Origin: a bacterium
GTDB taxonomy: Bacteria > Bacillota > Bacilli > Lactobacillales > Streptococcaceae
NCBI GenBank assembly: GCA_905221115.1
Contig: CAJNBX010000006.1
Location: forward strand, 37,285-101,284
Direction: 5' to 3'
Length of the DNA stretch: 64,000 nucleotides
The stretch's first letter is position 1. The number at the start of each line of letters is the position of its first letter. Shown here in pieces: positions 38,121-48,297 of the stretch. The position numbers and the translations under genes were made by a program. The notes below the pieces were generated by a model, which worked only from the letters and a program-made list of their open reading frames with translations, had not been told where the DNA came from and searched no databases.

Positions 38121-39494
38121 TTATTCATCAAACATGCTTCCGATTAAGCCACGGAAACGATCTGCTAATTTCGGTTTATTTTGTGAAGCTTGTTGGAAAT
38201 CCGCCATTGGTTCTGTAGGCGCCACCGGCTCTACTTCTGGGGTAGGGGCTGGTTGAACAGGCGTTGATTGTACAAACTGAGCTGTTTTCTGAATCATGCC
38301 CCCAAAACTAAGCGGTTGTTGGAATAATCCTTCATCACCCTTGACTGCTCTTTGAGCCAAGAGATGCACTTCTGTCAATTGTCCCGCGAATTCTGATAGA
38401 CTAATCACATGCGCAAAGGCTGGATTACGAATTCCAACTTGGTTTGGAACATAGAGTTTCACACGAACACCAAAAACTTCTTGAGCAAGCTCCACAATAC
38501 CCGGTAAAATAGCCGTTCCACCAATCAAAACAATGCCACCAGGAAGATCCAATAAATGTCTTCTGTCTAAGTCTTGTTTGATTTGTTCAAAAATATGCTT
38601 AATTCGTGCAGAAATAATCTCTGACAAGTAATTTTCTGTTACTTCAACAGGTTCTACTTCCCCGATCACTTCGACTTGGAATGTTTCTTTACTTGCGAGA
38701 GGAGGATAAGCCTCTCCATAGTTTAATTTCAAACCTTCGGCTAGTTTCTGTGACGTCTTCAAGACTTTAGAAATATCCTTAGTTACATAATCTCCGCCTT
38801 CTTGGAGAATATTGGTAAACTGGAGTTCTTGGTTACGAATTGTAGCGACAGTCGTTTGACCTGCCCCCATATCAATCACTGTAGCACCAAATTCACGTTC
38901 ACCTTCATTCAAAATAGATTGAACCATTGCTAGTGGTGAAATAATAATATTTTCAACCTGAACACCTGCACGTTCAACTGTCTTACGTAGGTTATGTAAA
39001 ATAGTGCGAGGACCTGTATAAAGTAAACCACGCATTTCAAGGCGAACCCCCATCATACCACGTGGGTCACGAATCCCTTGAAAACCATCCACAATAAATT
39101 CCTCAGGAATGAATGTGATAACTTCACGATCAGGTGTCATACTCTTTGTCAAAGCTGATTTGACAACATTTTCGACATCTTGATCCATAATTTCCTTGGT
39201 ATCAGATGTTACTGGAATCATTCCTTGAGTTGGTTCTACCTGTAAGAGATTAGCTGGTAAACCAACATTCACTGATTTAATTGAGATGCCTGCTTTTTCT
39301 TCTGCTTGGGAAATTGCTGATTTGATAGCAGTTGCTGCTGCATCAATATCAACAATAATTCCATCCTTTACACCTTTACTTTTGGCATTACTCACGCCAA
39401 TTACATTTAATTCACCATTTCTCTGCTCGGCTACAAGCACCTTGACAGAGCTTGTTCCAATATCTAGACCTGTAAAAAAGCCTTCTCTAGCCAT
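38121..39494 (-). CDS. ftsA: Actin-like division protein FtsA
   Basis: 457 residues. Actin-type phosphate loops GLDIGTSSVKVLV and VIDMGAGQTTVA, adenosine segment PGGIVLIGGTAILPG, a Pro-rich linker and a C-terminal amphipathic helix LADRFRGLIGSMFDE for membrane attachment. First gene of the ftsAZ transcript. Confidence 0.98.
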   Translation of the reverse strand: MAREGFFTGLDIGTSSVKVLVAEQRNGELNVIGVSNAKSKGVKDGIIVDIDAAATAIKSAISQAEEKAGISIKSVNVGLPANLLQVEPTQGMIPVTSDTKEIMDQDVENVVKSALTKSMTPDREVITFIPEEFIVDGFQGIRDPRGMMGVRLEMRGLLYTGPRTILHNLRKTVERAGVQVENIIISPLAMVQSILNEGEREFGATVIDMGAGQTTVATIRNQELQFTNILQEGGDYVTKDISKVLKTSQKLAEGLKLNYGEAYPPLASKETFQVEVIGEVEPVEVTENYLSEIISARIKHIFEQIKQDLDRRHLLDLPGGIVLIGGTAILPGIVELAQEVFGVRVKLYVPNQVGIRNPAFAHVISLSEFAGQLTEVHLLAQRAVKGDEGLFQQPLSFGGMIQKTAQFVQSTPVQPAPTPEVEPVAPTEPMADFQQASQNKPKLADRFRGLIGSMFDE

Positions 39495-39696
39495 TACATC
39501 GCATCCTCTCTATCTTCCAAGTTTCTAACTTCGTAATATTCAATAGCTAAACGTAGGCATAGCTATTCACAGAATATTATAACACAAAAAATCTCATCGT
39601 GCTCAGTTTTTTCCTAAATTTACCAGCCAATTTTTTAGTTTTTCTGTTCAGAAATTCATTCACTGTAAACTTTGTCAACAATCTGTCTATTCTACA

Positions 39697-39727
39697 AAAA
39701 AGAAAGCTCATTTCTAAGCTTTCTTTG
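39697..39727 (-). terminator. Terminator overlapping the end of the next membrane-protein gene
   Basis: Minus strand AAAGAAAGCT...AGCTTTCTTTTTTG; the upstream arm contains the last codons of the gene ending at 39714. Confidence 0.8.
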
Positions 39728-40418
39728 CAATCATTTTTTCTGCTTCTTGTTCTAAAAATAGTTCCAAAATTTTCTTTGTCAAAGTAATGGCTGCCGACAA
39801 GGCCAGAGAAACGATTAAATAATTAGCTACTAAGCCGTGATCTCCAACCAATGGCGGTTTTGTCAAGAATCCGTAATCACCACCTGTTACTAAATTGACC
39901 ACAAAAATCAAGGCATTTAGGGCAAAGGTCATGAGAAAAATTCCCTTCACATCCAGCAATCGCGCATTATACTGTCTCAATAGATAAACTAGAGAGTTCC
40001 CCAAGAGAGCTAAGTGCCCAAAGATAAAGGACAAAATGGCAATATGTGGGAAAGGATAGGGATCTGGCACTGGATAAACAAAGGCAGCTAATGTCCCAAA
40101 TGTTCCTAGTAATGCAAAATACTGCCTATATTTAGACTGACCAGGAAGCAAGAGCACCACAAACATAGCCATACGGCAATGGTAAAAGGGTAAACTTTCT
40201 GACAGTGGCATATGATTAACCCCATACCAACCATAAAGAAGGATTAACTGAACAGCTTGCAAGATTTGGAAAAATCGTTGGTAAACCTTCTTTTCACGAT
40301 AACGATAGGCTGTATAAAAGGTCAAGGCTAAGAGTGTAAATATACTCACGTACCAAAAAATGTCAAATTTGGGTGGTTCTGTTGCTTGGGTCGTAAAGAA
40401 AATATCCCATAAATTCAT
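39714..40418 (-). CDS. YwaF-family membrane protein
   Basis: 234 residues with about seven membrane helices. HMPLSESLPFYHCRMAMF and YPVPDPYPFPHIAILSFIFGH match the TIGR02206/YwaF family of unknown function. Its terminator is embedded in its 3' end. Monocistronic. Confidence 0.8.
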   Translation of the reverse strand: MNLWDIFFTTQATEPPKFDIFWYVSIFTLLALTFYTAYRYREKKVYQRFFQILQAVQLILLYGWYGVNHMPLSESLPFYHCRMAMFVVLLLPGQSKYRQYFALLGTFGTLAAFVYPVPDPYPFPHIAILSFIFGHLALLGNSLVYLLRQYNARLLDVKGIFLMTFALNALIFVVNLVTGGDYGFLTKPPLVGDHGLVANYLIVSLALSAAITLTKKILELFLEQEAEKMIAKKA

Positions 40419-40508
40419 CTAGTATTCCTCATGATTCAAAATTTTCCTGAATATTATTATACCATGCTATTTGAGAAAAATGAATTTAGAAATACGATAA
40501 TCATCTTC

Positions 40509-41120
40509 TTAGTCAAGATATTGCTCCCTCTGACCTTGATAAACCTGCCAAAGAATCTCTATTTGCTCCTTGGTAATGCGTTTTTCAGATAAGGCTGGCA
40601 GTTGGTCAATGGCAAAAAATTGAAGGTCAGCAATTTCTTGATTTTTTTGGAATTGTCCATCAAGAAGCTTACATTCAAAAACAAACTTTGCATATTGCTT
40701 GCTCTGTAGTTGGAAACGATTTGTATCAAAAACAGCTAGTAGTCTTTCTACTTTAGCTTCAAAACCGGTTTCTTCTTCAATTTCCTTGAGAATATTTTCT
40801 GTTGGAGAATAGCCGACTTCACCAAAGCCACCTGGCAAAGCCCAATCATTCTCTCCTTGTCCCCTAACCAGACAAATCTTTTCGTCCTCAACAATCCAAG
40901 CACGGACGTCCATTAAAGGAGTCGCATAAGCGGAAGTCGGTTTCAAGAGTTCTGCCACTTCGTCTGCATCAAGGTCTGATACCTGATTCAACATTTCAGA
41001 TAACAGACTTCGCAAGTCTTCGTAGCGCTCACGGTCAAAAGGATCCTTTGTAAAGGTTAGTCCAGTATCTGTAAGAGCAATCATTCTTTGAAGATACTTA
41101 GCAAAATCACTTGCATTCAT
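40509..41120 (-). CDS. NUDIX hydrolase
   Basis: 203 residues. An N-terminal helical domain (about 1-65) of the type found before some NUDIX hydrolases is followed by the NUDIX domain. The box reads GGFGEVGYSPTENILKEIEEETGFEA, an intact G-x5-E-x7-REVxEExG-like pattern with KEIEEE. It cleaves a nucleoside-diphosphate-linked compound; the substrate is unknown. It overlaps murF by 14 bases. Confidence 0.9.
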   Translation of the reverse strand: MNASDFAKYLQRMIALTDTGLTFTKDPFDRERYEDLRSLLSEMLNQVSDLDADEVAELLKPTSAYATPLMDVRAWIVEDEKICLVRGQGENDWALPGGFGEVGYSPTENILKEIEEETGFEAKVERLLAVFDTNRFQLQSKQYAKFVFECKLLDGQFQKNQEIADLQFFAIDQLPALSEKRITKEQIEILWQVYQGQREQYLD

Positions 41121-42480
41121 TTTCTAAACTTTCTACCAACTTGGCTAGATTCATAGAGTTAGAGCCTTTGAGCAGGATTTGGTCATGAGCCCCAAGACGT
41201 TCCTTGACTTGCTTGATTAGATCTTCAAATTGGTCCTCATCAGCTGTTTTTTTGAAGTAGTAAACATGGCCGATTGGAAACATTTGACTGGCAAGTTGGG
41301 CCAATTCTGCGATATCTTCTCCATAGAAAATCACGGTATCAATCACATCTGGCGAGAGACTCAAAATCATCTGGTTATGAAGTTGAACAGACTGGTCACC
41401 AAGTTCCTTCATATCCGCCAAGACAGCGATTTTTTTGCCACCTTCATTGGCTGGAATGGCAGAGAAAGTCTCTAAAATCAGCTTCATAGCAGTTGGATTG
41501 GCATTATACACATCTGATAGAATATCTGCACCATTGGCTGCTTTCTTCCACTCAGTACGGTTACGCGTCAATTCAAGATTTTGGAAGGCCTGACAAATCT
41601 GCTCCTCTGAAACTCCTTCTTGTAGGGCAACATAAGACGCAATCATAGCATTGGTGGCATTGTACTTACCAGTCACTGGCAAATCGAGGACTTGTTCCAA
41701 GAAATTAGCCTTAAAGGTCAGACTATCCTTGCGCTCAACCAAGTCTGTAATTTCTAGCTCTGCTCCTTGCCCAAAACGGACCACCTTTTTATCAGTTGGC
41801 AAGTAGTCCTCTACAATCGGGTCAGCTGGCGCTAAAAGCAAGGAACCAGATGCCATCCCGTCTGCAATTTGCATTTTTCCTTTAGCGATTTCCGAACGAT
41901 CTTTGAAAAAGGCCAAATGAGCTTCTCCAACCAAGGTTACGATGGCTGTCTTTGGATGAGCCAATTCAGACAAGAGATGAATATCTCCCAAGTGATCCTG
42001 CCCCATCTCCAAGACTAACTTTTCTGTTCCTTCAGGCATATGGAGAACTGTGTAGGGAAGGCCAATCTCGTTATTGTAGTTGCCTTGTGTTTTGTAAGTT
42101 TTGTAGGTTGTTGATAGCAAGTGTGCTAACATATCCTTGGTCGTTGTTTTACCATTTGAACCCGTAACCGCAAAGACATCAACAGTCGTTTTTTCAAGAT
42201 AGTAGGCTGCTAGTTGCTGAAAGGCAGTCAGAACATCATCTACTAGAATGTAAGGATGATTTGCAACCTCTTTCTCAGACAGGGTTGCAGCAGCGCCATT
42301 TTCAAAAGCTCTTTCGATAAAGTCATGACCGTCACGCGCACCTTTGAGGGGCACAAATAAATCTCCTGTCGCAATCAAACGACTGTCAAACTCAGCTTTC
42401 TCTAACTGGGTGTCCTCAAAGATACTGACATCATTTTTAGCTCCTACAACTTGAGCCACTTCATGGATTGTTAATTTCAT
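41107..42480 (-). CDS. murF: UDP-MurNAc-tripeptide:D-Ala-D-Ala ligase
   Basis: 457 residues. ATP loop TGSNGKTTT (residues 106-114), ALVLEMGQDHLGDI-like carbamyl-lysine region, and DVYNANPTAMK of the Mur ligase C-terminal domain. It adds D-Ala-D-Ala to the peptidoglycan precursor made with ddl, its upstream neighbour. Confidence 0.97.
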   Translation of the reverse strand: MKLTIHEVAQVVGAKNDVSIFEDTQLEKAEFDSRLIATGDLFVPLKGARDGHDFIERAFENGAAATLSEKEVANHPYILVDDVLTAFQQLAAYYLEKTTVDVFAVTGSNGKTTTKDMLAHLLSTTYKTYKTQGNYNNEIGLPYTVLHMPEGTEKLVLEMGQDHLGDIHLLSELAHPKTAIVTLVGEAHLAFFKDRSEIAKGKMQIADGMASGSLLLAPADPIVEDYLPTDKKVVRFGQGAELEITDLVERKDSLTFKANFLEQVLDLPVTGKYNATNAMIASYVALQEGVSEEQICQAFQNLELTRNRTEWKKAANGADILSDVYNANPTAMKLILETFSAIPANEGGKKIAVLADMKELGDQSVQLHNQMILSLSPDVIDTVIFYGEDIAELAQLASQMFPIGHVYYFKKTADEDQFEDLIKQVKERLGAHDQILLKGSNSMNLAKLVESLENECK

Positions 42481-42564
42481 TTCTACTCCTTTAAAAAGGG
42501 TCGAAGCTCGAGAACTCTAGTCACCTTGCAGTGATGGTTCTGGCTCCTACCCTCTCTTTCATTT

Positions 42565-43608
42565 TTATAGCAAATGCGCTTCGCGCTTGTCAAAACTTTC
42601 CTTGGCAAGGTCAACCAGACGCTCGATTAGTTCTGGGTAGCTGATTCCCATATTGTCCCAAAGCAGTGGATACATTGACCACTGGGTGAAACCTGGCATG
42701 GTATTGAGCTCATTTAGGAAAATCTCTCCCTTATCTGTATAGAAGAAATCGCAACGAGATAGACCGAGGCCACCAATCGCACGGAAGGCTGTTTCAGCAT
42801 TTCGACGCATGACAGCTATCACATCATCACTGATTTTAGCCGGAATATCCATGGTAATCTTGTTGTCTATATACTTAGCATCGTAGTCATAAAAGTCAAC
42901 ATCCTTGACAACTTCTCCTGGCAACGTGCTTTTGACATCGTAGTTGCCCAGTAGACCAACCTCGATTTCACGGGCGTTCACCCCTTGCTCAACCAAGACA
43001 CGGCTGTCATATTGGAAGGCAAGTTTCAAGGCTTGACGGAGTTCTTCTTGATTTTCAGACTTAGAAATACCGACACTTGAACCCATGTTTGATGGTTTGG
43101 TGAAGACTGGATAAGCCAATTTTTCTTCCACTTCAGCGATTTTAGAAGTCACATCATCACCTTCAACGATGGCCACATAAGGAACTTGGGCAATGCCTGC
43201 AGATTCTAAAACACGCTTGGTCGTGATTTTATCCATGGCAAGACTAGATGACAAGATGTTGCAACCAACATAAGGCATTTTCAAAACTTCAAGGAAGCCT
43301 TGAACAGAGCCGTCTTCTCCCATCGGACCATGAAGAACTGGAAAGACCACTGCCCCTTCTTTGTAGATGGCACTTGGTGCAACTTTCTTATCCCAATCAA
43401 TGGTTTCATTGGTCATGAGACGGTCTTCTTGCCCCGGAGTCTGACTAAATTCTTGCGTTTTGATAAAGTCACCTGACTGGCTGATGAAGAAAGTCTTGAC
43501 TGTGAAACGGTCATAATTGACCGCACGCATAACACTTTCAGCTGAAAGGACAGAGACTTCGCGTTCCGCACTCCGTCCACCATATAAAAGAATAATCGTT
43601 TGTTTCAT
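42565..43608 (-). CDS. ddl: D-alanine--D-alanine ligase
   Basis: 347 residues from [19 protein letters not shown] at 43608; the 27 extra codons of the longer frame lack a ribosome-binding site. ATP-grasp motifs: [42 protein letters not shown]. It supplies D-Ala-D-Ala to MurF. Confidence 0.97.
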   Translation of the reverse strand: MKQTIILLYGGRSAEREVSVLSAESVMRAVNYDRFTVKTFFISQSGDFIKTQEFSQTPGQEDRLMTNETIDWDKKVAPSAIYKEGAVVFPVLHGPMGEDGSVQGFLEVLKMPYVGCNILSSSLAMDKITTKRVLESAGIAQVPYVAIVEGDDVTSKIAEVEEKLAYPVFTKPSNMGSSVGISKSENQEELRQALKLAFQYDSRVLVEQGVNAREIEVGLLGNYDVKSTLPGEVVKDVDFYDYDAKYIDNKITMDIPAKISDDVIAVMRRNAETAFRAIGGLGLSRCDFFYTDKGEIFLNELNTMPGFTQWSMYPLLWDNMGISYPELIERLVDLAKESFDKREAHLL

Positions 43609-43706
43609 ATTATTTGTCCTAATTCTACTAGAATACTCGCTCTTTAGTATATCATATTTGCTTGTTTTTTTAAAACTTGAACCTGACACTACTCATCACA
43701 CTATAC

Positions 43707-43750
43707 AAAAAGAGGCCGATATCAACAATTTTCAGCCTCCTTGATTTTTT
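43707..43750 (-). terminator. recR terminator
   Basis: Minus strand AAGGAGGC...GCCTCTTTTTG, a loop of about 19 bases. Confidence 0.6.
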
Positions 43751-43783
43751 ATAAATGGATGAAGTTCGTAAATTTGTCTACAC

Positions 43784-44380
43784 TTACAACTCTGTCCGAT
43801 TTTCAATGGCTCGTAAGAGTGTGACTTCGTCCGCATACTCGATATCTGCTCCCACAGCGAGCCCTCGTGCCAGACGAGTAACCTTTATCCCAGCTGGCTT
43901 GAGCAGACGCGAAAGATACATCGAAGTCGCTTCCCCATCTGCTGTGGCATTGGTCGCCACAATCACTTCTGAAACCTCACTATCCATAAGACGAGTCATG
44001 AGGCTCTTGAGATTGATATCGTCTGGACTGATGCCATTCATGGGAGAAATGAGTCCATGCAAGACATGATAGAGTCCGTGGTATTCTTGGATATTTTCCA
44101 TAGCCGCCACATCACGACTATCCTCAAGAACTAAAATCGTTGTCTGGTCACGAGTCGGATCGGTACAGATAGAACAAGGATCGTCGTCTGTCAAACGTCC
44201 ACAAATAGAACAGTAGGTCAATTCTCTCTTAGCAGAAAGGAGATTTTTGGCAAATTCATTGACGTCGTCATCAGACATGCCAATGGTATAAAAGGCCAGA
44301 CGCGTAGCCGTCTTAATCCCGATACCCGGTAACTTAGAATAACTGTCAATCAGCTTGGCAATGGGTGTTGGATAAAGCAT
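43784..44380 (-). CDS. recR: Recombination mediator RecR
   Basis: 198 residues. Helix-hairpin-helix near the N-terminus ([16 protein letters not shown]), a four-cysteine zinc finger ([16 protein letters not shown]) and a Toprim domain ([15 protein letters not shown]). It acts with RecF and RecO to load RecA. It starts 10 bases after pbp2B. Confidence 0.97.
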   Translation of the reverse strand: MLYPTPIAKLIDSYSKLPGIGIKTATRLAFYTIGMSDDDVNEFAKNLLSAKRELTYCSICGRLTDDDPCSICTDPTRDQTTILVLEDSRDVAAMENIQEYHGLYHVLHGLISPMNGISPDDINLKSLMTRLMDSEVSEVIVATNATADGEATSMYLSRLLKPAGIKVTRLARGLAVGADIEYADEVTLLRAIENRTEL

Positions 44381-44390
44381 AAATTCCTTT

Positions 44391-46448
44391 CTAGTTCATT
44401 GGATGGTATTTTTGATACAGATTGATAATGTCACGCGCAATGGAAGGTCCTACACCATTTGTTAGATTGGTATTATGCGGAAAGACCACTGCCACAGCGA
44501 TTTGGGGATTATCAGATGGGGCATAGGCCACCGCATTGGTATTGATTGCTTGCTGACCATCTGCCACATAGCTTTCGGCTGTACCCGTTTTTCCGCTAAT
44601 AGATACCAAGGCACCATTTGAAAAGGCACGTCCAGTTGTCAATCCACTAGTCCCATGAGCAACCTGATAAAAACCTTGATGCAAGACACTCATATCGGAG
44701 TCGGATATATTGACCTTATTCATCTCTGTCGGTTGCAGTTGCTGAATCAAGTCGCCTAGGCCTCCCTTATCATTATTACCATAAATGCCTTCAACAATAC
44801 GAGGAGCCACACGAACACCATCATTTGCAATAGTTGCTACATACTGAGCCAACTGCATCGGCGTATAGTTATCAAACTGCCCAAAGGCATTGGTAATGAA
44901 ATTGGCAAAGTTATACTCTTTGGGAATAAATCCAGTAGATTCATCTGGTAGGTCAATCCCGGTCGCAGACCCCAAGCCATATTCGCCAAAGGTTGAACGC
45001 AATTTACCCATAGCAGACTCTAGATTGCTGGTGACGACAAACATATTTGGTTGATAGGTTTGCCCCATAAGACCTAAGGCTGTTTGGACCATATAAGCAT
45101 TGGATGAATACTCCAGAGCTTGAACCGCTGTAATCGGCATTGGCACAGAAAAGGCAGTATACCAAGAATTAATTGGAGCTGAACCTTGAAAGACAATAGA
45201 CTGGTCTGTCAAGGTCTGATTTCCTGACAAGACTCCATTTTCCCAACCTGAGCTGATGGTCGCCGCCTTGACAACCGAACCTGGAACAAAGACATTGGTT
45301 ACCGTTCCCAAGGAATCCTGCGTCAACTCTCCCGTTTTCAAGTCATGTTTAATCCCTGACATAGACAAAACAGCACCTGTTTTTGGATTAAGGGCGACTG
45401 CATAGACACCTTCAGAATACTTGGCTCCACCATTCCCCAACTCTGAATTGAAATAACTTTTCAGCAAATCATCCACGCTATCTTGGAAGGCCAAATCAAT
45501 GGTCAGTTTAATATTATTCCCTTTGGTACCATCTTCGATATTTTCAACACTTTCCATGTTACCGTACTTATCTAGATGAATTTCCTTCACTGAGCGTTTA
45601 CCTTGCAAGGTTTCCTCGTATTGCTTTTCTAGATAAGAAGTCCCCACACGGTCATTTAGAGAATAACCTTTTTTAAGATAGGCATCTGCTTCTTCCGCTG
45701 GGAGACCAGCTTTTTCACTGGATACACTTCCTACTATAGAAGAAAGGGAAGTCTCTAAAACTTTTCGATCCCATGAAGTTGAGATGCTGACGCCGGGTAA
45801 TTGTTTCGAAGCAGAGGCAATCAGAGCAATCTGGGTATCTGTCAGAGCATCTGTCACAATGGTTCCTGTCGCAAAGTTTCCAACGGCATTTAACTGACTA
45901 AAAAGATAGATTTCTTTCTTTTCATCCTCTGTATAGTTTAGTTGACTCGTTTGGACACTATCGACCGCATTGTTATACAGTTCTGATTCGGATAGGCGAT
46001 TGCCATCTGAATCCAAGCGTTTCTCACTTGGGAGAGCCTCCACTGTTTTTTTATAGATTTCAGGATCAGCCAAATAGTAATCAGCCAACTGGCGTTCTGT
46101 CAAATTTGGCGAACTGATGCTCACATATCCCAGCAACTGACTAGCGATTTCTTTCAGATCTTTAGCCGTCATTTTATTACTACGCGTAAAGGAAACAACC
46201 TGCTTTAACGTATTTTCTACCAAAGGTTTTCCACTAGCATCATAGATTTCCCCACGGGCAGAACTGGTTGTGACCTTGGTCTGACTAGCTGAGGCTAGCT
46301 TTTTTTCGTAAAAATCCTTGTTCAAAACCTGCATATACAACAAACGACCAATAATGGTCATAAAGAGTAAAATGACGATTGAAAACAATAAATTAAGCCG
46401 AATCGGAATCGAATGGCTGTTAAATTTTCTCATACAAATCAGTCTCAT
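44391..46448 (-). CDS. pbp2B: Penicillin-binding protein 2B, with altered active-site region
   Basis: 685 residues (5 more than R6 numbering, which begins at MRKFNSHS). One membrane anchor is followed by a dimerisation domain and the transpeptidase domain with SVVK (Ser391 here, 386 in R6), SSN and KTGTAES. Essential class B PBP for side-wall and septal synthesis. From memory of R6, most of the protein matches, but the block around residues 430-520 differs. SSNT has become SSNA (T446A in R6 numbering), LESAMEKL has become LESAMGKL (E476G), and the stretch before it reads [11 protein letters not shown] instead of YTQAYGSFPIT. The first two changes are common in low-affinity PBP2B. Confidence 0.96.
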   Translation of the reverse strand: MRLICMRKFNSHSIPIRLNLLFSIVILLFMTIIGRLLYMQVLNKDFYEKKLASASQTKVTTSSARGEIYDASGKPLVENTLKQVVSFTRSNKMTAKDLKEIASQLLGYVSISSPNLTERQLADYYLADPEIYKKTVEALPSEKRLDSDGNRLSESELYNNAVDSVQTSQLNYTEDEKKEIYLFSQLNAVGNFATGTIVTDALTDTQIALIASASKQLPGVSISTSWDRKVLETSLSSIVGSVSSEKAGLPAEEADAYLKKGYSLNDRVGTSYLEKQYEETLQGKRSVKEIHLDKYGNMESVENIEDGTKGNNIKLTIDLAFQDSVDDLLKSYFNSELGNGGAKYSEGVYAVALNPKTGAVLSMSGIKHDLKTGELTQDSLGTVTNVFVPGSVVKAATISSGWENGVLSGNQTLTDQSIVFQGSAPINSWYTAFSVPMPITAVQALEYSSNAYMVQTALGLMGQTYQPNMFVVTSNLESAMGKLRSTFGEYGLGSATGIDLPDESTGFIPKEYNFANFITNAFGQFDNYTPMQLAQYVATIANDGVRVAPRIVEGIYGNNDKGGLGDLIQQLQPTEMNKVNISDSDMSVLHQGFYQVAHGTSGLTTGRAFSNGALVSISGKTGTAESYVADGQQAINTNAVAYAPSDNPQIAVAVVFPHNTNLTNGVGPSIARDIINLYQKYHPMN

Positions 46449-46640
46449 TTCTAACTTAAAGTCTTACTCTTAATTGTACCACAATTTGAGCAGAAAATTA
46501 TGGAAAAGTAAGAAGCTTTTTTCGTTTTTACAGTAAGATACGTTTTTATTTATTCATCCTTATATTATATGTTATAATAAATGTAAAAGTTCAATAGTCT
46601 AGTCTTTTTCCAACACGACTCATTTAAAGGAGCCTTCCCT

Positions 46641-47492
46641 ATGGACAAACCAGATATCGCAACTGTCATTGATTCACATTTTGAAGAAATGACAGACCTA
46701 GAGCAAGAAATCGCTCGCTATTTTTTGCAAGCTGAAACGATTACAGATGATTTATCTTCCCAACAGGTCACTCAAAAATTACATATCTCTCAGGCTGCAC
46801 TAACTCGCTTTGCTAAAAAATGTGGCTTTACTGGCTACCGAGAATTCATTTTCCAATACCAACACCAAGCAGAGAAACAAGACACCTATTCTCACAAACA
46901 CAGTCCACTGACCAAACGAGTCCTCAGAAGCTATAGCAATATGAGGGAACAAACGCAAGACTTGATTGACGAAGTCCAACTAGAACGAATTGCCCAATTA
47001 ATCGAAGATGCTGAGCGTGTCTACTTCTTCGGAACAGGGAGTTCTGGCCTTGTTGCTCGTGAAATGAAATTACGCTTCATGCGTCTAGGTGTGGTCTGCG
47101 AGGCTTTGACAGACCAAGACGGCTTTGCTTGGACAACCAGCATTATGGATGAGAATTGTCTAGTACTCGGTTTCTCACTTTCTGGTACAACTCCCTCTAT
47201 TTTAGACAGTTTATTAGACGCCAAGGAGATGGGGGCAAAGACGGTACTCTTTTCAAGTGTTCCCAATAAAGATAGCCAGACCTATACAGAGACCGTTCTC
47301 GTTGCTAGCCACAGCCAACCTTCCTATATCCAACGAATATCCGCTCAACTCCCTATGCTTTTCTTTATCGATTTGATTTATGCCTACTTTTTAGAAATCA
47401 ATCGTGAGAGCAAGGAAAAAATCTTTAATAGCTATTGGGAAAATAAGAAACTCAACGGCTATCGTAGACAAAAACGTATCAGAAAATCCTAG
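46641..47492 (+). CDS. nanR: RpiR-family regulator of the sialic-acid genes
   Basis: 283 residues. N-terminal RpiR helix-turn-helix (SSQQVTQKLHISQAALTRFAKKCGFTGYREF) and a SIS sugar-phosphate-binding domain (VYFFGTGSSGLVAREMKLRF; VLGFSLSGTTPSILDSL). It corresponds in position to the pneumococcal NanR, an activator of the nan cluster that responds to sialic-acid catabolites. In this genome the nan genes begin only after a 7.4-kb island. AAAGGAG precedes the ATG. Confidence 0.88.
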   Translation: MDKPDIATVIDSHFEEMTDLEQEIARYFLQAETITDDLSSQQVTQKLHISQAALTRFAKKCGFTGYREFIFQYQHQAEKQDTYSHKHSPLTKRVLRSYSNMREQTQDLIDEVQLERIAQLIEDAERVYFFGTGSSGLVAREMKLRFMRLGVVCEALTDQDGFAWTTSIMDENCLVLGFSLSGTTPSILDSLLDAKEMGAKTVLFSSVPNKDSQTYTETVLVASHSQPSYIQRISAQLPMLFFIDLIYAYFLEINRESKEKIFNSYWENKKLNGYRRQKRIRKS

Positions 47493-47518
47493 TTTGGCTA
47501 AGCCAAACTAGGATTTTT
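47481..47518 (+). terminator. nanR terminator (left copy of a duplicated palindrome)
   Basis: AATCCTAGTTTGG-CTAAG-CCAAACTAGGATTTTTAT; the nanR stop codon TAG lies inside the left arm. An almost identical palindrome at 54915-54947 ends nanK. Confidence 0.9.
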
Positions 47519-47553
47519 ATTCATCACCAAACATACCTCTTCTAGATTATGAA

Positions 47554-47904
47554 TTAGTCGTATCTTGACTTAGTCTTAAATAATTTCATGTAATCACTTT
47601 TTGAAGGGAGTAAATAAGCAAGTCTGACAGTATCCTCAACAATTGTATATAATACGATGTAATCCTTACTCAAGGTCAACCCTCGCGTTTGGTAGTGAGG
47701 ATCTAATTTCTTACCAAATTTTTCATCGGCATCAAATCCAGCTTGGGGGAAAATTTCTAGCCGATTAATATCCTTTCTAATATTGGCTACTTTTCGTCTC
47801 GCAGCCTCTACAGAACCAATTTCCTCTGCTATATACTGATATATTTTATCCAGACTATCAATCACTCTAGGAGAATACAAAATCCTATATCTTTTATAAT
47901 TCAT
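47554..47904 (-). CDS. RelE/ParE-family toxin
   Basis: 116 residues. RelE/ParE fold segments are YSPRVIDSLDKIYQYI, AARRKVANIRKDINRLEIFPQAG, and a C-terminal YIVLYTIVEDTVRLAYLLPSKSDY. By family it is an mRNA-cleaving or gyrase-targeting toxin; which of these cannot be told here. It overlaps the antitoxin gene by 11 bases. It is the leftmost gene of the accessory island and may stabilise it. Confidence 0.85.
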   Translation of the reverse strand: MNYKRYRILYSPRVIDSLDKIYQYIAEEIGSVEAARRKVANIRKDINRLEIFPQAGFDADEKFGKKLDPHYQTRGLTLSKDYIVLYTIVEDTVRLAYLLPSKSDYMKLFKTKSRYD

Positions 47905-48181
47905 AGCGTGTCACGACATCCTCATCTGTCAAGTAATTTCCAGCCTCAATCTTGGCATAACTTTCTTGAACTTCTGCTTGTAATTGTCTAAACAAGTACT
48001 CCTTCTCCAATTCCTCTTCACTCAGTAAATCTACTTCATTTGTTACGGCAACATTCTTTAAAAATAATCTGAGTGCCGATGAAAGAGAAAGATTTTTTTC
48101 TTTTAACACTTCCATTGCATCATTTACTAATTCTCTATTAGCTTGGAAGGTCACAACTTTACTTGAATTTGCTATAGTCAT
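47894..48181 (-). CDS. RelB/DinJ-family antitoxin
   Basis: 95 residues. An N-terminal ribbon-helix-helix (VVTFQANRELVNDAMEVLKEKNLSLSSALRLFLKNV) binds DNA and represses the operon; an acidic C-terminal tail (LLSEEELEKEYLF...) would neutralise the toxin. AAAGGAATTATATAA precedes the ATG. Confidence 0.88.
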   Translation of the reverse strand: MTIANSSKVVTFQANRELVNDAMEVLKEKNLSLSSALRLFLKNVAVTNEVDLLSEEELEKEYLFRQLQAEVQESYAKIEAGNYLTDEDVVTRYEL

Positions 48182-48210
48182 TTTATATAATTCCTTTATA
48201 TATTTTATTT

Positions 48211-48238
48211 ATTATCTCACAATTATAAAGAAAGTCAA
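48211..48238 (-). promoter_or_regulatory. Promoter of the toxin-antitoxin operon
   Basis: Minus strand TTGACT (complement of 48233-48238), 16-base spacer, GATAAT (complement of 48211-48216). Confidence 0.6.
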
Positions 48239-48297
48239 GGGGCTTTGATTTGAAAGATGCTGGAAAAAATTTTTGTGTCACATATCTAATATACAAA

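Noticed and set aside
47481..47518. Palindromes as attL/attR sites of an integrative element
   Set aside because: No integrase or excisionase gene is in the island, and the palindromes are ordinary terminators; duplication by recombination is enough.
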